Assembly: GCA_964017145.1 (NCBI GenBank)
Contig: OZ024840.1
Location: 4,092,001 to 4,156,000, forward strand
Source: Agrocybe praecox
Lineage: Eukaryota > Basidiomycota > Agaricomycetes > Agaricales > Agrocybaceae
Length of the DNA: 64,000 nt
Direction of reading: 5' to 3'
The translations under genes were made by a program, and so were the position numbers. Within the stretch, counting starts at the first letter, position 1. Each line of letters opens with the position of its first letter. Below are positions 34,974-47,636 of the stretch, in pieces. The notes beneath the pieces were generated by a model that saw nothing but the letters and a program-made list of their open reading frames with translations, was not told the DNA's origin and searched no databases.

Positions 34974-37636
34974 ATGAAAGGCACTCGTCAACGACCTGCG
35001 CGACTAAGCCCACCAACTGCAATAGAAACCAGGGCAGGACCTTCGCGTTCGCGAGCTAGTCCAGACTACGTCACTTTGCATGACTCTGACGAAGAGGAAC
35101 GAAGTGCACCCTCTTTGCCCAGTGAAAAATCGCGAGGCAAGAAAAGGAAGATATCTGTTGATACTGACTCTGTCTCTGACTCTGATAGCGAGAATGGAAA
35201 GTTCGAGACTGTTCCCAAGAAACCGAGGCTGAATCCTGGATCGTGCAGCAAATTTAACGATATTATAGAGGACGTCCAGCTCGAGGTAACACCAATCATA
35301 TAGATGTCAAGGAGATATCTCCTAATCGTTTGATGTCAGATTATCGAACTCTTGGACCCAGTCGACTTACTGAACCTTGCTCGCAGTCATAGAAATCTCA
35401 GAGATCTCGTTAACGGCGCCACTTCAACGTGGAAGAATGCCTTTGCGAGGTTTCCTGGCCTCCCAGAGTGTCCGCCCGATATTACTCCTCTCAAATACAC
35501 TGATCTGATGTTTGGGAAAGACTGTCAAGTTAGTAATACTCTTTTCTGAAGGCTCCGGTGTGATGAATGTGTATTGACTTTTTCATAGTTTTGCAGAAAA
35601 AACCTCCCCGCTAAATCCATGCATACAAGTTGGTCCGCTAGGGTAAGGGCTTGTAAACAATGCCTTAAACTGAAGTGAGTTTTCGATGAATTTCAGTGCT
35701 GTTATAACTGACAGACACCGTCGTAGATGGATTCACAGTCCCAAACCTGCATATCCTACAATTTTGTATAAATGTCTGCCTTGGATTGACGTTGGTGGAA
35801 AGCAAAGTGCGTTGCAAGTTTATCACTCACTTTAAGACTATCTAACTCAATATAACTACTTCAGTGGTTCTTCGTTATTACTACGACAAGGAAATTCACG
35901 AGAGCTGGCAAACGGAGTGGAAGAATACCCCGAATAAGAATGTTTGGACAGCAGAGAAAATTAAAGAATGGAAGGCCAGAATAGAGGTTCGTTGTTTTCA
36001 ATTTTACTTCATTTCGTTGATCTAATTAACCGCTTCTTTGCCTGATTTATAGCATGGAAAGTCCTGTGAAAAATGGGTACAAGCAACCTGGAGGGACCGA
36101 ATTCGCGAGAAGGAGCTAAAACTCGAATCGCGAAGAGCTTTGTGAGTTAAATTATATCTTCCGTCCTGCAATGACGTACTAATTTTGTATGTACATCGTT
36201 GTGTAGCATTATGAAGCACCTCGACAAACAGGAATGGGCTGAAGAACTTCGACACATACCTGATGATCAGATACATCCACTGGACACGAAAGAGGTGACT
36301 AGGGCCTGCCAAAATCCAATCACAAAGAAATGTAGATAAAAATTGCTTTATTACCGACGATGGGTCACTGACGATGACGTCCAGCTCTTTCTAAAGTACT
36401 CTTATTTTTGAAAGAGCTCTTAGAAACATCAAAGGCGAACAGACTAGAGCGGGAACGCAGTGCTCTGCTAACAAAGTCTTTGCTCATATTGAGCAAGATT
36501 TTGAAAGAATATTCTGTCAACTCGCCGTTGGACGCACTGTATCCCAACGCATGCGAACTTGTCCGTGACCCACTCGTGAAGCAGATTCTGGACAAGACAC
36601 CTTTGGCTGAGCTGTGCGCGGAGGATTTTCGGCCAATAGTTCCTTTGTTCCCGGTAATAATATCCAAATGGAAGGAAAGGGTCGACGCAAAGCTCGTCCA
36701 ACTGATCGCAGACGGTTGCCGACGCGCTGGAATCGAATATACATTCAACCCCGTGAATGTCCTACAACTTGCAACGACAACATTCTCCTGCGCCCACTGC
36801 AATTCCAGATGCGATGGCAGATCTTCTGAACAATCTATACGCTACCCTAGAGTGATGATGCACTCGTGTGCGTACAAGCCAAAGTTGCGTAAGGATGAAG
36901 ATGCCGATGAAGTTATCATGCATGATGTCTTGCGAGAGGGATACTGGAACGCTCGTGGCGATATAACCTTTGATGTCGATAACCTGAAGATATTGACAGA
37001 AGCGGTTAAAGTCTGTAGGTTCAATCCTGGGACAGATACGGTAGCAGAAATAGAAGTTGCAAGGCCTATCTTAGAGTGTGATGCGTGCAGTAATAATTAC
37101 ACTGGGCGTTTCATGATGGAGCTGTCAGCGGTCGTAAGTTCCAAATTTATGTTTTTTTGCCAGAACCGTATTCGTCTCTGCAAAAAATCTGATAATCTCT
37201 GGGATTTTAGCCCAATCATTACCGACAGAAGCATTTCAAGGATTTTCCAATGGAGTTAGCGCTAATCAAAGACGCTGGGACATTAGAACTTGTGCGCACA
37301 CGCATGCTCGAGGAAAGGGAAAGACAAATCTCCAGACGCAATTATCATAACACGATATGCGTCCATTGCAGGCAAAGGGGTAACGTACCCAGTCTTATTG
37401 AACACGTCGACAGAGTGTAAGTGATTATTTCCTATTGCATTTCCTTTGCCCTGTCATATCTAACGACGAACGCTTATTCTATCAGACATAAAATATCGAA
37501 CCCGGGAAGGCAAGATATTGGTTGTGTTTTTGACTCAGACCAGACCTTGGAAGTTTGTCATTTATGGCCTCCAAAATATCTGGATAAGAATGGATGTGCC
37601 AGGGAAATTGCGTTGCAGGATATTGCTAGGCATTGA
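34974..37636 (+). CDS. F-box protein (long form)
   Basis: Model of ten exons: join(34974..35285,35340..35528,35589..35674,35727..35806,35865..35986,36053..36141,36207..36331,36397..37133,37211..37416,37486..37636), 698 aa; total 2097 nt. N-terminus disordered with a Ser/Asp-rich patch and a basic NLS-like stretch (GKKRKIS). F-box about residues 92-130: FNDIIEDVQLE then IIELLDPVDLLNLAR. A CRKN...CKQC pair follows, then Trp/charged helices. The C-terminal part carries more paired cysteines (CAHCNSRC, CDACSNNY, CVHCRQR), possibly zinc-binding. The donor after 36331 (gtagat) is weak, but the junction is backed by the paralogue at 22843 (ACQNPIT against ACQGEIT). Likely an SCF substrate adaptor; target unknown. 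Confidence 0.8.
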
Positions 37637-38190
37637 AGGGTTCAAACCACCTATTATATTCCAGTTTCAGAAGGCGATTGGACTATCCAAACAAGCTATA
37701 TTAGTTCATGTATTACACTCACGATAAATACGAAGAGAAATTAGAATGCCGTCAATCTCCTGTTGTACGTCAAACGAACGTAAAGTTTTGGTTGGCTGTT
37801 TATTCCGAACATATTCCACAGCTCACAAGCAAGCCATCACCCCAGTTTCAGATGCAGCGGACTTTTTAAAGGCTCGCAGAAATTCTCCGTAACAGACCAA
37901 AGAACATGAAGACGTAAGACTTCAGATCATAAAGGGCATTTAATATTATTGCTTGTTGTGAAGTCGTATTCATGCAATTGTTCTTCAAAGACTGAATGTA
38001 TCGCACGGCAGAGGGAGCAAATATAATCCTTGATATCATGAATAATTATTTACAGGCCGAGAAACTATTGACAAAGCAAAAAAGCGAGGAGCAAGGTCAT
38101 AGAGGGTCCACTCTTTTCGAAAGCTTGGAATGCAATATCCCAAGGGTCATGAACACGCATAGTTCAAACTTCAGAAAGACAAGAGAACAA

Positions 38191-39100
38191 TCAATGCCTC
38201 CTGTCATCGTACCTGTCTCGTCCGTAACCACGGTCATCGCGGTCGCGGTCACGGCGGTCGTAATCTCTGTACCTATCATGATCTCTGCTGCGATAATAGT
38301 CGTCGCGAGCATCCCGACCACGGCCTCCTCCTCCGCCTCCTCCACCTCGTCGGTCATCATAGTCACGAGAGTAGCGGCTGTCGTACGGTCTTGGGTCGTA
38401 AGGACGTTCCGCTGAAAGAGCATTCTGTTGGGACTTGAACATCAATGATGAAACGTAATAACTTACCATCACCGCGCTTGGGAGGGCCGTAGTATCGGCC
38501 TGGTGTTGGGGTCCTAGCCCGCCCACGACGAGCCTTCAAATACAGTTTAACGCCAGAAATAAATATCATGACGAACGTGGGAGCTAACCTTTTCAACGTT
38601 CATAACTTTACCCATGAGTTCAGTTGAATTGAGAGCAGTGATGGCTGCATCTGCCTCTTCACCGGACTCCATCGTCACGAAACCAAAACCGCGGGATTCG
38701 CGAGTATGTGGGTCGTACATGACTGATGCTTTTTTGACCTGCGAAACAAACGTTCGTTAGGGAACAAAGGACAAAATGAATAATCAACATACCCGTCCAA
38801 TTTTAGCGAACGCAGCCTCAAGGTCTCTTGTGTCAACTTTGTGACTCAATCCGGAGACGTGAAGGTTGTTTCCAGGGTTCGTACTAGCGCGATCACTAAA
38901 TATCGTTTCATGGCAGAGGCATGAACAGCCAGGATAGAGCCCAAAACCAAAATGAGAACTAACCCTCTTTCTTCACGAGGAGGACCACCACCACCGGGAC
39001 TCCTGCTTCTGCTAGACCTTCTGGGAGGCTCACCTCCGTTACGGTCGCGCGGAGAGCGCCCATTCCCATTGGAGTTCCAATTGTGTTCGTCTGTGTTCAT
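38191..39100 (-). CDS. Tra2-like SR/RRM splicing factor
   Basis: Model: complement(join(38191..38411,38467..38533,38589..38738,38793..38895,38964..39100)), 225 aa. Layout: Arg/Ser-rich N-terminus (RRSSRSRSPGG), one RRM with RNP2-like NLHVSGL (about 54) and RNP1 RGFGFVTM (about 96), a linker RARTPTPGRYYGPPKRG, then an Arg/Asp/Tyr/Gly-rich C-terminus with a run of glycines. The order RS-RRM-linker-RD repeats matches transformer-2/Tra2-type regulators that bind exonic enhancers. A short upstream in-frame stretch reaching to a possible acceptor (cctcag) near 39180 suggests an extra 5' exon with an earlier start; the ATG at 39100 is the conservative choice. Nuclear splicing role inferred. It converges on the long F-box gene, 554 bp apart. 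Confidence 0.88.
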
Positions 39101-40531
39101 GGCAGTGCCATTGTTGATTCCCGTGTCAGTCGGGATGCTGATGCCGCTGCTGGCAGGGGCAATGTCTTGAGACCAGGCTGCTGAGGGTGGGGAAGCGAAA
39201 AAAGGTCAGGTCGTGGTCAAGGTGGTTGAGTTGGAGAGAGCGAAGTAGAAGATTTTGGAACTGAATAACTGTATGGGGAGTGCCCGGTACGAAAAGCACA
39301 AAGGAAAAATGGGTCCTTTTCCATTCATAACACAAAGTGTCGTAGAAAATGAACGAGTGTCGCCGCCAATGCTTCTGCGAATCGCGACAAGGAATCGACT
39401 GTGTCGTTCTTTATGAGAACACTCTGCGCATGTTGCAACGTTGGCCTTTAGCCAACAAGGAAAGAAACCGAAAGATAATGGAAGAAGTTAAGTCGGAGTG
39501 AAGTCGTAGGAATGTCGACTTTTGACTGGTGGAAGGCTCGTTTCCGAAGAGAAAAAGATATATGCAGAGCTCGTCGCGGTCGTGGCTGATGCTGAGGACG
39601 TACCGTCATCCATTCTTGATATTTTAAATGAGGTTGTGGAAGTTCAAGTTCAGAATGCTGGCACAACTCGCATCGCAGTCACGCTTCAAATCTTCTACTT
39701 CAATCACGTACAAATAAACTATTCCCACAATGTCACCGCCCATTTTACTTGAACTTACTAAATACTTATCACATTCCTCTTTTCAGTCATAAAACATGAG
39801 ATACTTGGAGCGCGGTGCCCAACTCCACTCAATACTAGGAGTTGCGATATACGGAATGGCGATGCTAGGACTGGAGATTATAGAAAATAACGATGTAACT
39901 CTCACCCCACACTGCTTGTCAGCAGTCCCAAATTGCAACCGGCGTGTCGTCCAGTGGGATTTCTGGCACATTTTTGACAAGCCTGGCAAGGCAAACGTAA
40001 ACTTTGTTCTTCCGCCAGCGAGAATGCTTCTATCTTACCCATAATCAACAAAATCAGCAGGCCAAGCTATGTGGGTTGACGACCTCAACTTGTCTTCATA
40101 TTTCGCAACCGAGATACTGCATCCGCCGCACTATGGAAGTCGATATTATTGGCCCAATAATGCTCGTACACCGTCATTCTGAATATGTGGATCTGCACCC
40201 GAATTGCGGGGTTCTTCTAACGTTATTTTATATCATTAAATGGTCGGGTAACCCCCAACCCGAACCCAGCTCAGGATACAGAATGCATATATGGCCTCAT
40301 CGCATCCGGTCTTTCATTGTCGAAGCTTGATCCTAACTCAGTCACACTCTTTTTTGATGAGAGACTCCTTTGCACTAAAACAGTTGCTGTCTCCAATTAT
40401 ATCTGGATGTAATCCATGCAGGCTTCAAAGTAAGAAGCCTTGAAAACCGGTAGAATCACAGTTCCTGTATACCTTTCCCCCTTCCCCCCATAAACAATCC
40501 CACTTAGTTGACTTACTCTCTAGAAGTGACA
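39101..40531. other. Intergenic region, no gene found
   Basis: About 1.4 kb between the divergent SR-protein and DUF6534 genes. The first ~300 bp likely hold the SR gene's 5' UTR or first exon. Small frames near 39796 and 40004 have no support. Confidence 0.5.
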
Positions 40532-41949
40532 ATGTCAGAGGCTGTATCTCCAGGCACCTGGAATCCTTCGTCAGAGGGAGCATTCAACGCTGGTCTTACT
40601 TTGGGTGCTGTGGAGATTGGCGTACTAGTTTCCACCTTTCTTTTTGGGATAGTAACTGTTCAGTGCTACATATATGTATATCGATTTCCTAAGGATCCGT
40701 TATTCCTCAAGATTCTGGTTAGTTCCCTAGTCTCTAAACGTGTACTTACAGCTAACTATGTTCCCGAAGGTGCCATTCGTATGGTAAGATACCAATTACA
40801 TTTTCTGACTTCAGTCAAATTTCTCTGAATATTTTGCGCAACGTATAGGCTTTTAGAGCTGGCCCACACAATCTGCATATGTCAAGCTCTGTATGAAGTT
40901 ACCATCAGCGAATATGGTCATCCAAAGTTACTTGATATACCACCTCAATCTCTCAACGTTGCCATCCTATTCAGCGGATTCATAGGTCCAATCGAGCAGG
41001 TACGAACACTCTTTTGCTTGCCTATATTCTCAAAAACCAATCGCAATATTATTAACAGGGCTGGTTCTCCCACCGGATCTACAAGTTCTCTGGGAAATTT
41101 TGCCTTCCCCTATTCTGTGCTGCTTTAGCAACCACCCGCTGGCTAATGAGCACCGCACTGGCCATCGTCGCGTTCCACCGACTTACCCTGGAGGATTATA
41201 TTGAACATTGGTCATGGCTCCTAACCTCCATCTTAATTATTGGGGCCACCTCTGACATCATTCTCGCTGCGACTTTATGTTACTATCTCAGTCGTTGGAG
41301 GCATTCTGCCTTTGAGAGGTACGTATCTGATCTCGAATATATTGATATTTCATCGTAGATTCATAATTGTATCCATAGAACATCTCGTCTCGTGGATAGG
41401 TTGATGGTGTGGTCAATAGGTGCGTGGTCAAATAAGAGCGCAGTTAACTCCCTTTCTAATTTGTTTCTTGAAGAGACCGGACTACTTACGAGGTCCGTTG
41501 GACCAAACACTGGCATCAAAGTCTTCTGCTAATATCCCTCTCTCTTCTGTGGCTTGCAGCATAGGGGCTGTGGCACTTCTTGCTTGTGTGCGTACATAAA
41601 TTCGATGTCGCTCATCAACCATCGCATTAACTGAAATGGGTCTAGTTTTTGGCTATGCGGAACACCTGTAAGCCCAACCCCGCAAACAAAGACATCCAAA
41701 CTCTGAATTAGTCGCTTTCCTAGTCGTTTGGATTGGGGTATTCTCCGTCCTCGCTCGTCGTAAGTTCAGTTAAAAACTTCTTTCTCATCCGCGTCTCTGA
41801 TCTCTCCGGGCCCCCTTCAGTATTCTCCAACACCTTCCTTGTTTCGTAAGCCTTTTCTCCCTTTCAGGACCGCAGCAGCAACTTGTAAAACCACCCTCAC
41901 TAATTCCTGCAACACCACAATTTTAGACTTAACGCAAGACCTGCACTAG
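40532..41949 (+). CDS. DUF6534-type multispanning membrane protein, C-terminus altered by a MITE
   Basis: Model of eleven exons: join(40532..40717,40752..40783,40849..40999,41059..41318,41379..41419,41474..41492,41560..41587,41646..41667,41712..41759,41821..41845,41868..41949), 297 aa; phases close throughout. Typical features of this large mushroom family: GAVEIGVLVSTFLFGIVTVQ helix 1, WLLELAHTIC helix, GFIGPIEQGWFSHRIYKFSG, then WLLTSILIIGATSDIILAA and the tail pattern RTSRLVDRLMVWSIETGLLTR, FLAMR, LVVWIGVFSVLAR and LFSNTFLVS. Seven helices predicted; function unknown. Several exons are tiny (19, 22, 25, 28 and 32 nt). The stop codon TAG is the first three bases of an inserted MITE; without it the frame would run on for about 26 codons. 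Confidence 0.8.
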
Positions 41950-42674
41950 GGTTGCGTATAAAATTCCCGAATAGGCATATAATAGGGTAAATTACAGGTC
42001 CGCAATTTTCCGTCCGGCAAAAAATGTAAATTAACATGTAAATTAATATTTTTCTACAAAACACGTGATTTTTAAAGCACAATTCGAATTTTTCGCCTCT
42101 TGTGTTCGTGAAGACTTCAAAAAGCACGGAAATAGTCCATACCCATCCGTCGAGATAAAAAATGAACCACTCTCTTCCTCTTCCAGATTATCGAGGACCG
42201 CTATCTTATCTTTATTGCGGAGTTTGCGCGTGACTGGGGCATCTGCGAGGAGTTCTTAGAGTTAGGCAGACGCAATGTTGAGGTAATTGATTTTTTCAAT
42301 TTTGCCAATGCTTAGAATTGAAGTCGCTGTTGTCGCCCTGTTCAGGAAGATCTACGTCGCAAGGTCCTACAGCTGCGGCGTCCAGGATAGGCCTCTAGTG
42401 AACTTATCTAGTCAACCTGGCTGTAGGTTAAAAATTTGAACACAGTCAAAAACAAGTAGAAAGTGTCGGCGGAAAATTGGCTGAGGTATCGCGGGAGTTG
42501 TCCCAAAGTTGTCCAGTCGTCGACCAGAATTTTCTCACGTGCCATATATTATTTACAATTATAAACACACCTCACAAACACTCAGGCATATAATAGGTAA
42601 ATTAATGTAAATTACCGATGTAAATTACACTTTGTAAAAAATACCCCAATTTTATACGCAACCCTAACCTGCAC
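41939..42674. mobile_element. hAT-like MITE with 8-bp target-site duplication
   Basis: Element 41947-42666 (720 bp). Perfect 19-bp terminal inverted repeats TAGGGTTGCGTATAAAATT (41947-41965 and, inverted, 42648-42666). Direct 8-bp duplication acctgcac at 41939-41946 and 42667-42674. An 8-bp TSD and a TAGGG-type terminus fit the hAT superfamily. Inside, a second sequence (ggcatataatagg) occurs near both ends in direct orientation (about 41973 and 42585). No transposase frame, so non-autonomous. It sits at the 3' end of the DUF6534 coding sequence. Confidence 0.9.
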
Positions 42675-43315
42675 TTGCCCAAATTTATTATGAAGATGTC
42701 ACGCGTATCAGCTTGGGACAGTCGGAGGTATCCCCGAGCTATCCTACTGTGAGTCTTTGGGTACCTCTTTGGCAAAAAACGCGCTGCTTAGAATCTAACC
42801 GGTGATGCATCGGTGTAGTATCAATATCCGGTTTTGGAGCTATCATCGGTAAATCGTTCGCACCGTATGTCGTCTGGTATTCCAGCAAGAACTTCTGTGC
42901 GACTGAATAGCACATCATCCCATAACCAAGTGTGTGCACGATTGCATCACTTTTGCCATCTTTATGTCACTTACCGAGCGTACCACAGACGCAGAAAACG
43001 GCTGTCTTGGACGAAGAGAAAGGGGCCAATCCATGCATCCCGAATGAAAATGCCTCGGCCGAACCGTAATGTCTTTGAATACGTTTCTACACGATGAATG
43101 TTTTGTATCCGTCATATCCTGTGCGTCTTTTTACCGATTTATCACCTGCGTTGACACGGCAATTTTACCGTGAAAGAGGCTGCGGAGACATGCCACTGTC
43201 GAGCATTTGGATAGGAATGTCGCATGCATTAGTATGGGAGTTAATTAATGGAAGATGCCATGAAGGGGGATATGATACAATCTAGTATGTATAGAAATGT
43301 GTACCAAACATATGT
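42675..43315. other. Intergenic region, no gene found
   Basis: About 640 bp between the MITE and the Utp14 stop codon. The first ~75 bp still read as the continuation of the DUF6534 frame to a TGA near 42750. No other feature was seen. Confidence 0.5.
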
Positions 43316-46300
43316 TTACGCATGTTGTTTTTCTAATGGGTTGATGATAATACCAGGCTAGATAAAGAAAGAAAGAAAGAAAAGAGTTAATCAAAACGCA
43401 ACCTTGACATCACGAGAAATGCTCAACAAGCAGGAATAGATAGAAAAATACATACCTTCTTGACAACCTTCGGCAGCGTTCCTCTCTGGAATCCCACACA
43501 GGTGTTCCATTCCGCTCCCAGAGGCCGTTCCATAGCCCGTTCGAACTGGGCTTTGCTCGTGTATGGGTACGGGAGATCCTTAACGAGGTATTTCCCAGCC
43601 TTCTTGTCGCGTTTTTCCGAGATGATGATATTCTTCTTGTTGTAGTCCGCACGCGTCGTGGGATCGATCCCAGAGATTTTCTTGATGCGTTGTGGTTTAG
43701 GAGGTGCCTTTTTGGTACCTGATCCTCCCCATGAGCCCTAGGACACGATAATCATTAGTACCAGTGAAATGAAAATGTTAACGGATCTGTCTTAACAACT
43801 TACCCATCCAGGAATCGTTGTGTCGACTTCGCGTGGAGCATCAGATGCGATTTCTCTTTGTTTTGCCTCCTCGAAGCTCTGCATAATAACAAGGTTAGTT
43901 AGCATTGAAGAGAGAGAAAAGAAAAAATGTTAAAAACAAACCTGTACAACGTTATCACCGGCAAAAGCAAGTGCAACTAGGTCTCGTTGCTCGAAAGCAG
44001 TGATTCCATTTGCTTTGCCCTTTCCTTTCATAGCTAAAGCTTGTTCTTGAGCCTCAAGTTCGACGTTCATGTCATCGTCCCAGTTGTCCGAGTTCGCAGC
44101 AACTTCTTGAGCCACGGTAGGCTTGTCATTCGTTTTTGGAATAGCTTTCTTTTTCTGGGCCTCTTTAGACGAAGTGGAAGGGGCTAGTACAGCAGCCGTC
44201 AATGTTGAAGCCGTCATAACAGCATCCATAGAAATCTCAACGACAGCATCGTCTGCGGCCTTTTCGCGTTCCTCTGCTTTTCTTTGCGCAGATTTCTTTA
44301 GTCGAGCCTTAGACTTGTCGGCGAACTTGCTGTCTTTCGAAACAACAACTTCGTTGGTTTTTTTGGCGGGTTTTGGTCGGGATGAGTTGGGGTTAGAGGC
44401 ATCAGGAACAAGCCATGGGTTGACTTGATCCTGAGGTTTTGAAAGCTCTGAAATTTTGGTGACGGTAGGAGAAGCTGGGGGAGGCGATTGAAGGTCTGTT
44501 GATTTGAGGGTGACGCTTGAGGTGTCGGAGAAGGTTGCCAAAGTATGTGGTTGGGACTGGCGATTTGTCTGTGTGAGGATAAAAAACATTAGATTGAGAA
44601 TATTTGGGATAAAAGCAGACGAACAGCAGTTGGGGGTCGGAAAGTAAGACGTCCTCCTGTCTGTTGGACAAGAACGCCGCTGGTAGGGTCAAGTTCGTGC
44701 ATCTCTTCTTGCTCTGCATCGCTATCCTCGCCTTCGCGATCCACAGTGCCGCCCATCTCCTTGATAAAGTCGTCGACTTCCCGGTTAGCCTCCAAAGCTT
44801 TCCTGGCCATCGCATCCTTCATGAACTTCATCGCAAACACGCTCTTGCTCTTTTTGCCTTTACCCTCTCCATCTTCTTCCTTGTCATCATCTTCCAGCTG
44901 TCTCAGCTCATTGAAAGCTCCTTCCTTGATTTTTTCAATGCCAGCCTCCGCGTCAAGTCCATCATCTTCGTCACTACTCTCCTCGTCTTCTTCTTCATCA
45001 CTACCAACACCCTTGATTCTTCTTCTCAACTTTTCACCTCGGGCTAACATATCCTCAATATCCCTCCTACTCTCCTCACTTAAACCCTCTTTGCCTCTCA
45101 TCCTAGTAGCCCATTTTCCGGTAGACTTATGCCGTAAGGTCGCTCTCTCTCTCGCCCTATCCATTTCGGCCTTCAGTCTCCCCGCTTCCCCATCTTCACC
45201 GCTATCTCCATCCTCATCGATCTTCTCCCCAAGCCTCTCCTTCTCCTTTCTCTTGATCTTCCTGTAAGTTTTACTCTTGATCTTTTTCACTCTCCGTGCC
45301 TTAATCTCAGCACGGAACATCAGCTCGCGCATCTTTCGCAGCTCAGCACGACGCTCGGCGACCTCTTCAACGGAGAGGTTGTTCATTTTAAGCATGGTGT
45401 CTTCGGTGTTGTGGATATCTTCCTCGCGCATCTTTGCGGAACGAAGCAGGGCATCGACAGCACTTTCCATCTCGGTCGTGGGCTACAGGCATATTATTTA
45501 GTGATGAAAGAAAGATGCATGAATAAGAAAACGGACCTTGAACTTGGCGTTCAGTTCAAGATTAGATACTCTTGCCTTCCCCTCAGCTTGAAGAGGGAAA
45601 CTCAAATGTTCCGCCTATAAATTTGTTAAGAAATTGCTAAAATCTATATACTTAGAGTGCGCACCTCACGAATGCGAGTCATAGTCTCCGTCCATTTGTC
45701 CACTTCTCCCTTAGTCTGCTCGTAGGCAGCCTGACGGTCCAGACGTTCCTGAATTCTCTGAGGTAAAGGTGCCGATAATGTCTTTGCTTTTGTTTTGGAA
45801 GATGAGGAAGATGCGGATGGGTCGAGAACTTTCGTCGATTTTTTGAGAGATTGGAGGGTAGATGATTGAGCTCCGAGGGGTGCGAGCAGGTCGTCGAGGT
45901 TTAGTTTTGCACCTACAGAAAATGATTATAATAGCACAAAAAAAATCATTGCTGTTTACATACCAGAAGCATGCGCACGGAACTCGTTCTCTTCTCCTGC
46001 CTCAGTTTTTTCTTTCGTTATTAAACGACGCTTCCTTGCTGTTCGAGGTTCGGTATTTGCGTTCTCGTTGGTCTCATCTTCGGGCGCCTTCCGTTTCTTT
46101 GCAGAGACGTCGAGCCCGGATACGAAATCGTGAAGTTGATCCAGAGCTTCTGGTGCATCGTCATCGTCAGAGGGTGCAATATCCATCTGCTCATCTTCTT
46201 CCTCGTCTTCCGAATTTTCTTCCTCTTCTTCCTCTTCTTCCATTTCTTCATCACCGTCGTTCTCCACATTTTTGGACGTCGACGCTGCAGGTAGTGTCTT

Positions 46301-47007
46301 TTCATCATCACTGCCCATGATTTCACCTCTTCCATCGAGAACATCAAGCAGGTCGATGAACTCGTCGTCGTCGCCTTCCTCCTCTTCCTCCTCCTCAGAT
46401 TCACTGCCAGATGGATTTTGTTTTCCGCCATCATCCGAGTCCATATCCTCATCTTCATTGAGGTCAACTTCAGCAAATCTCACTACTGATTTACCCTTCT
46501 GTTTCTGAGAAGATTTAGATTTATTTTTCTAAAACATTTTGAATATTTGCTCGCAAATTAGACGTTCAGAGAAAGATTACACACCTTTGACGAAAAGAAA
46601 CCTGCAAATCTCTCTTCATCGCTCTCCTCAAATGCAGCATCACTGTCAATTTCTTCATCATCGTCGCTTGCAATCTCCTCGTCGTCCAGGGTTTCGCCTA
46701 TCAGCCTAGCTCTCAGCTCCTCCCTCTCCTCCGCTGTCTTGCTGTCTAGCCCAACGGCGTAATCGAATTCTTCATCGCGGTCTAGATCAAGAGTGACCCT
46801 GCTCCTGCGCGCTTTCGTTTCAACATGCTCATAAAGGTCGTTCAAGTCCCCATTCGCGGGATTCTTTCCCTTGCGCGCTAGTCGCTTTTCGTATCCTGCA
46901 GCGTTTGCTTCCGACTTTGATTTTGGTTTCGCACCACCAATTTTTTTGTTCGGTCTTTTGAAAGAATTAGAGCCAGAGGGCCGCCCTGTGCGTTTATTTG
47001 AGTTCAT
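43316..47007 (-). CDS. utp14: U3 snoRNP / SSU processome protein Utp14
   Basis: Conserved nucleolar factor for 18S rRNA processing; in yeast Utp14 activates the helicase Dhr1. Model: complement(join(43316..43357,43456..43737,43804..43878,43942..44568,44625..45482,45537..45614,45665..45912,45964..46528,46585..47007)), 1065 aa. Family landmarks: basic N-terminus, long acidic Glu/Asp tracts, then LPQRIQERLDRQAAYEQT with EVDKWTETM, the Arg/Lys-rich KIKSKTYRKIKRKEKER block, the central ATRMRG and QQTGGRLTFRPP region, FEEAKQREI, and the C-terminal PGWGSWGGSG, IISEKRDKK, LPYPYTS and PLGAEWNT, ending PGIIINPLEKQ in a 42-nt last exon. All phases close. The last intron carries a GAAA microsatellite. 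Single conserved gene, not part of the local duplications. Confidence 0.95.
43363..43386. repeat. (GAAA)n microsatellite in Utp14 last intron
   Basis: About five units of gaaa on the plus strand, giving a pyrimidine (TTTC)n run just before the acceptor of the last intron on the coding strand, where it probably serves as the polypyrimidine tract. Confidence 0.85.
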
Positions 47008-47636
47008 GGCTTCCCTTGGACGGCCTATGAGCGTAACGAAAAGAAAAGCTGATTAATGGGAACAAAAATTAGGGAACACCAAATTTGGGCAGGTTCGGCT
47101 AACGGCAACTCCGACCGAGCCGTGTGACCGGCCGGCGTTCAAGACTGGCTCTTCCAATCATGGGGCCTTCTCCCTTTTGTCGCAATGGTTACATCGAAAA
47201 ATTTGACGAGTAAAAAGACAGAAAAAGGCGTCAAAGGGCGCCAACTCAGGATAAAGGTTATCAACCACGATGCTGCCGGGCGGACCTCCAAATTAAACCA
47301 CACATGACGCAGCCAAACAAGGCCCGCTGACGTTCGTGATAAACAACATCAAGTTGTCCTTTGTAACTTGTTCGAAATTTGTACGCATTTAATTTCCTCC
47401 TCTCGAGATAGATGCTGTACACTTAACCAATTTAAAGTCTGCATTGAGCACACTGTGCACGCAGATAATCACGGCATCTACCGCGTTATCATCGCCCCTG
47501 ACATATGAATCTTGGCTCCAGAACATTTGGAAGCACCAACATACCACGCGTCTAGTGCAGCGGCGCAGTCAATTAGCACTGTCATATGACGGTATAAGAG
47601 TTGATTTTGGCGTCTATTGGAGCCCATAAGTAACCC
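47008..47636. promoter_or_regulatory. Divergent promoter region of Utp14 and the 47637 gene
   Basis: About 630 bp between two start codons on opposite strands. It must contain both promoters. Relatively GC-rich near Utp14; no discrete element assigned. Confidence 0.5.

Noticed and set aside
37996..38415. Val/Ser/Thr-rich plus-strand frame resembling a membrane protein
   Set aside because: It is the complement of the Arg/Asp/Tyr repeats of the SR protein gene.
44664..45267. Long plus-strand frames rich in Ser/Leu/Phe opposite Utp14
   Set aside because: They are the antisense of Glu/Lys-rich coding sequence, and the Utp14 model on the other strand closes in phase over nine exons.
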